A stretch of DNA of 64,000 nt from Bradyrhizobium sp. RP6 (GTDB lineage Bacteria > Pseudomonadota > Alphaproteobacteria > Rhizobiales > Xanthobacteraceae): the NCBI RefSeq assembly GCF_003837805.1, contig NZ_RQIT01000001.1, positions 868,001 to 932,000 of the forward strand. Reading direction: 5' to 3'. The notes beneath the pieces were generated by a model, which was not told the origin of the DNA, did not search any database, and saw nothing but the letters and a program-made list of their open reading frames with translations. Positions 61,142 to 64,000 of this stretch are shown piece by piece (positions within the stretch are counted from its first letter, which is position 1; each line of letters begins with the position of its first letter). The position numbers and the translations under genes were made by a program.

Positions 61142-62482
61142 TCAGCTCCGCATGAAGCCTTCGCACTCGCCCTCGGCCCAGGCGAGCGCCTGCTCCATCG
61201 TCTCGCCCCTCGCATAACGCAGCGCCAATTTGGTCAACGTCGCCTGGGAGTAGATCTGCTGCGCGATCTTCGGCGGCGCCGGCGATGCCGCAATCGACAT
61301 TGTCTGGCTGTGGTGCGGATCCGGATAGTGATAGAGCGTGCCCTTCGGCGGGCCTTCCTCGGCCCAGGTCTTCAGCTTCGTCAGGTTCGCGAAAGAGGGA
61401 AGGTCATAGCCGCCGCTCGCAGCGACGAATTTCTCAATCGAAGACGGCTGCGAAAGGTGGGCGAGCAGGCTCTTGGCGGCTTGCTTGTTCTTGCCGAACG
61501 CCCAGACGCCCCAGAAGTACGGCAGGAAGGGTGCGAAGCGGCCCTTCGGACCGGCCGGCATGCTGTGGGTCCAGCATTGCTCGGCAACCTGCGGGGCATC
61601 GCGCTTGGCCACCGCCCAGGCGCTCGGCGGATTCAGGATGAGCGCACCACGGCCCGAGATCAGCCATTTGTTGTTGGACGCATCGTCCCAGGATGCTGCG
61701 TCGGGCGGCAGGACGGCGATCAACTTCTTGTAGAACTCGAGCGCCTGTCGGACCGCGTCCGTCTTCACCGTGACATCGCCCTTGGCATTGACGAGCTCGG
61801 CGCCGAACGACTGGAAGATCGCGCCGGCTGTATCGACGCTGTCGGTGGTCTCGCCGAGACCGATCCCGAACGCAAAGCCGGCCTTCTGACAGGCCTCCGC
61901 CGCCTTCAGGAAGGTCTCCATGGTCCAGTTGTCCGCCTTGGGCGCGGCGCCGGCCGGATACATCTCCTGCACGTCGATACCCGCATGCTGCTTCATCAAG
62001 TCAATGCGGGAGCAGGGCCCCTTGATCTGGCTGCCGACGGTCGCGGGCACGGCGAGCCATTTGCCGCCGGCCTGGCCCAGATATTTGACGGTGCCGTTGA
62101 CGTCGCCGTTCTGCTTGATGATCGGCTCCATGATGTCATTGACCGGCTCGAGCTGGTCGGCATAGGCGTGCGGCCACCAGGTCGGCATCTGGAGAATATC
62201 GTGACCGGATTTCGCCTGCGCTTCGGCGGCGACCGTCAGTTCGAGCTTCTTGTTGTTGCTGGTGATATAGTCGATGGAGACTTCGACCTTCTCCTTCGCG
62301 GCCCATTCGTTGACCAGGTCCGTCGAGGCCTTGTTAGCGCCCGGCACCCAATGGTCCCAGAAGCCGATCGAGAGCTTTCCGGCGGCGTAAGCGCCCCGGA
62401 CATAGGGCGCGGTGATCAGCGCCGCGGAGGACATTGCAGTGGCAGCCACAAATTGACGTCGCGTCAGTGTCTTGCGTGACAT
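61142..62482 (-). CDS. sugar-type extracellular solute-binding protein (SBP family 1) with Tat-like signal
   Basis: A 446-residue protein. The N-terminus MSRKTLTRRQFVAATAMSSA has a twin-arginine consensus (TRRQFV) before a hydrophobic stretch and AYAA cleavage site, so export is probably in folded form. The mature SBP_bac_1 domain starts KLSIGFWDHWVPGANKA. First gene of the operon, followed by two permeases, the ATPase and the dehydrogenase. The substrate cannot be read from sequence. An A-rich, unstructured leader with GAGGAAACG precedes ATG 62482. Confidence 0.93.
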   Translation of the reverse strand: MSRKTLTRRQFVAATAMSSAALITAPYVRGAYAAGKLSIGFWDHWVPGANKASTDLVNEWAAKEKVEVSIDYITSNNKKLELTVAAEAQAKSGHDILQMPTWWPHAYADQLEPVNDIMEPIIKQNGDVNGTVKYLGQAGGKWLAVPATVGSQIKGPCSRIDLMKQHAGIDVQEMYPAGAAPKADNWTMETFLKAAEACQKAGFAFGIGLGETTDSVDTAGAIFQSFGAELVNAKGDVTVKTDAVRQALEFYKKLIAVLPPDAASWDDASNNKWLISGRGALILNPPSAWAVAKRDAPQVAEQCWTHSMPAGPKGRFAPFLPYFWGVWAFGKNKQAAKSLLAHLSQPSSIEKFVAASGGYDLPSFANLTKLKTWAEEGPPKGTLYHYPDPHHSQTMSIAASPAPPKIAQQIYSQATLTKLALRYARGETMEQALAWAEGECEGFMRS

Positions 62483-62949
62483 CTCGTTTCCTCGCTTGGG
62501 TGTTGTTGTTGGAGTTTCCTCAGACAGACTTCTTTATTGAGTTTTTTGCTGTTGGCTTTTCTTGTTGGTGCCGTCGGTCGCGTGAGCAATTCACGCAAGC
62601 CGCAGCAAGTTGGTAGCGCGATCAGAGCATGATTGATCGCATCTGTCGAGGAAGCCGAACGGCTCCGAGTCTAAAACTAACGTTGTGTCCGGAAAACGTC
62701 GTGACGCATGTCGAGGCGACGCGTCGCAGGCGCAGGGCTCGTCGTTTTTGCGATGCACACTTCGCGGCAAGCCGTCTGGAACGGTCGGTTACGCATTTAC
62801 GCCGCAGTTTCGAATAAGCCTGCATAACCGCTTCGCGTGAAAGACTTTTCCGGCGTGGACAGCAATCGGCTGCGTCTGGACCTCGAAGCGGCGAAAACGA
62901 TAGAGTTGAAGCCGGCGGGCTTCCGCACGATAGGCTAGGCAGATCGACG
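62483..62949. other. promoter region of the ABC operon and the LTXXQ gene
   Basis: 467 bases between divergent genes. The part next to the ABC operon is T-rich on the plus strand (an A-rich mRNA leader). A 17-bp palindrome lies at 62580-62596. The remainder (62600-62949) has no gene I trust. Confidence 0.5.
62580..62596. promoter_or_regulatory. palindrome upstream of the ABC operon
   Basis: GCGTGA GCAAT TCACGC: six-base perfect arms around a five-base centre, about 100 bases upstream of the binding-protein start. A candidate operator for a LacI/GntR-type regulator encoded elsewhere. Confidence 0.4.
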
Positions 62950-63759
62950 ATGGAGACGAGGATGATCAATCCGGCACAGCCAGCGCGGCTTTGCGTGCAG
63001 CGATGGTTAGCGCTGGGATCCGTGCTCGTGCTGTTGCTCGGTGCCGCCGCGGCGGCGAATGCTCAAGGTTTGGTCAAGGGCGTTCAGGAAGGCGCGGCGG
63101 CCGGGAACAAGGCGGCCGGTCCGGTCGGTGGCGTGCTCGGCGGCGCGATCGGCGGCGTGGTCGGCGTCTTCACCGGCGTGCTCGGTGTCGGCAGCAACAA
63201 CGGCGGCAATCAGCCGCCAGCCGCCAAGGAAGTCGCCAGGGACGCCAAGCAGCAGGGCGCGGCCAAGGACAAGGATGCCAAGAGCACCAAGGCGGGCAAG
63301 GGTGCCAAGGCGAGCAAGGAGGCGAAGAACGCGCCGCAGGACAACAAGGGCACCAAAGACAATAAGGATGTCACGGTCCTCACCCAGACCGGCGCCCCGC
63401 AGCTCACCGCCGAGCAGATCGTCGCCAACAGCGATTCCTACATCGAGCGCATCAAGAGCCAGCTGAATCTCACGCCGGATCAGGAGAAGCACTGGTACGG
63501 CTTCTCGAGCGCGATGCACTATCTCGGGCATAATGGTGCAGAGCGGCTCAACCTCCGGGTTGCGCGCGCCAAGCGGGATCCGCCCGACGACATCATCGAG
63601 CAGATGCGAAACGAGGCCCAGTTCCTGATCGATCGCGCCGCCGACCAGCGCAACGTGGCCGACGCCGCCGAACCGCTCTATTCGAGCCTCGACGACAAGC
63701 AGAAGCAGGTCTTCATTCAGGAGATGGTGCGCCTCAGCCACGAGCGCGGATTGGATTGA
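62950..63759 (+). CDS. periplasmic LTXXQ-motif (Spy/CpxP-like) protein with Lys/Ala-rich linker
   Basis: A 265-269 residue protein (ATG 62950, or ATG 62962 giving MINPAQ). Signal peptide about 15-39 (LALGSVLVLLLGAAAAANAQ). A Gly/Val-rich segment follows (GGVLGGAIGGVVGVFTGVLG), then a Lys/Ala/Asp-rich low-complexity linker. The helical domain carries LNLTPDQEKHW and LDDKQKQVF, the two LTXXQ-type motifs. Related proteins are periplasmic chaperones induced by envelope stress. Function here is inferred. Confidence 0.8.
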   Translation: METRMINPAQPARLCVQRWLALGSVLVLLLGAAAAANAQGLVKGVQEGAAAGNKAAGPVGGVLGGAIGGVVGVFTGVLGVGSNNGGNQPPAAKEVARDAKQQGAAKDKDAKSTKAGKGAKASKEAKNAPQDNKGTKDNKDVTVLTQTGAPQLTAEQIVANSDSYIERIKSQLNLTPDQEKHWYGFSSAMHYLGHNGAERLNLRVARAKRDPPDDIIEQMRNEAQFLIDRAADQRNVADAAEPLYSSLDDKQKQVFIQEMVRLSHERGLD

Positions 63760-63871
63760 TCAAGTTGAATCGGCTCGCTCGCGTCTGAATTAACGGCGTC
63801 CGCCACGAATTCGTGAATCCTCTCCGCAATTCGGGTATGGTTAGCTTCGTAAGGCTGACTGCGGGGGTGAT

Positions 63872-64000
63872 ATGGCGGACGGACTCTCCGTTTTCCTGGT
63901 CGAAGACGAGGCGTTGATCCGGATGATGATCGCCGACATGGTGGAGGAACTCGGCCACCACGTCGTCGCGGAAGCGGACAATGTGCGCGACGCCAGCGCG
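63872..64000 (+). CDS. response-regulator receiver protein (partial, runs off the window)
   Basis: ATG 63872 begins MADGLSVFLVEDEALIRMMI, the receiver start with the acidic pair (E11, D12). The phosphorylatable Asp and the output domain lie beyond the window. The EDEALIRMMIADMVEELGH form is typical of single-domain or CheY-like regulators of rhizobia. Confidence 0.85.
   Translation, partial: MADGLSVFLVEDEALIRMMIADMVEELGHHVVAEADNVRDASA

Noticed and set aside
1..64000. CRISPR array, tRNA or rRNA genes, intact insertion sequences
   Set aside because: No regularly spaced direct repeats, no T-loop/anticodon patterns and no transposase were found. The repeats present are dispersed palindromes.

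Overview
The window looks like chromosome of a Bradyrhizobium or a very close relative. It is GC-rich with alphaproteobacterial codon use. It carries the ndvB/ndvC cyclic beta-(1,3)(1,6)-glucan locus of bradyrhizobia, a nasT-nasS-nirA nitrate module, phosphatidylcholine synthase, an IalB-family protein, and many short palindromic intergenic repeats of the Bradyrhizobium type. No rRNA, tRNA, CRISPR array or intact insertion sequence was seen.

Layout. 1-4.6 kb: ndvB (cut by the window edge), a small secreted protein and ndvC. 4.5-7.9 kb: small membrane and secreted proteins, MgtC, and a SPOR-like protein with QEK repeats. 8-12.7 kb: glmU and glmS (UDP-GlcNAc supply) and a DUF502 membrane protein. 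12.8-21 kb: two NAD(P)-binding dehydrogenases, recG, sdhE-mfd. 21-24 kb: cspA next to a fatty-acid desaturase, then a GGDEF-like protein without the catalytic motif. 24-34 kb: an adenylate-forming-like protein with a YejA-like binding protein, ialB, hspQ, an AEC transporter, a UbiH-type hydroxylase, pcs-terC and qor. 34-36.2 kb: argD behind a long leader. 36.3-39.3 kb: an orphan gene, a broken carboxymuconolactone-decarboxylase-type gene, rimO. 39.3-44.9 kb: nasT-nasS-nirA and a reductase partner. 45-49.3 kb: pxpBCA with a divergent RraA-family and cupin pair. 49.3-52.4 kb: a DUF2147 protein, a cyclohexadienyl-dehydratase-like protein and DUF1993. 52.4-57 kb: a sparsely coding, more A+T-rich accessory stretch with an acyltransferase and small orphan genes. 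57-62.5 kb: a five-gene CUT1-type ABC transporter operon ending in a 2-hydroxyacid dehydrogenase. 62.9-64 kb: an LTXXQ protein and the start of a response regulator.

The most notable find is the argD leader (35253-35458, minus strand). A TTGACA promoter is followed, almost without a 5' leader, by a 29-codon ORF in which 12 codons are arginine. Next comes a GC-rich terminator with T-runs, then argD. Four short segments can pair 1:2, 2:3 and 3:4, the classical topology of a ribosome-mediated transcription attenuator, here apparently for arginine. A second RNA-level candidate lies upstream of nirA: a near-consensus sigma-54 site followed by a hairpin with an A-N-N-G-N-N hexaloop, the kind of target bound by ANTAR proteins such as the NasT encoded next door.

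Many reading frames overlap the intergenic repeats. Several start sites were therefore moved inward (recG, panE, ubiH-type, pcs, rimO, argD), and long arginine-rich frames antisense to real genes were discarded as composition artefacts.
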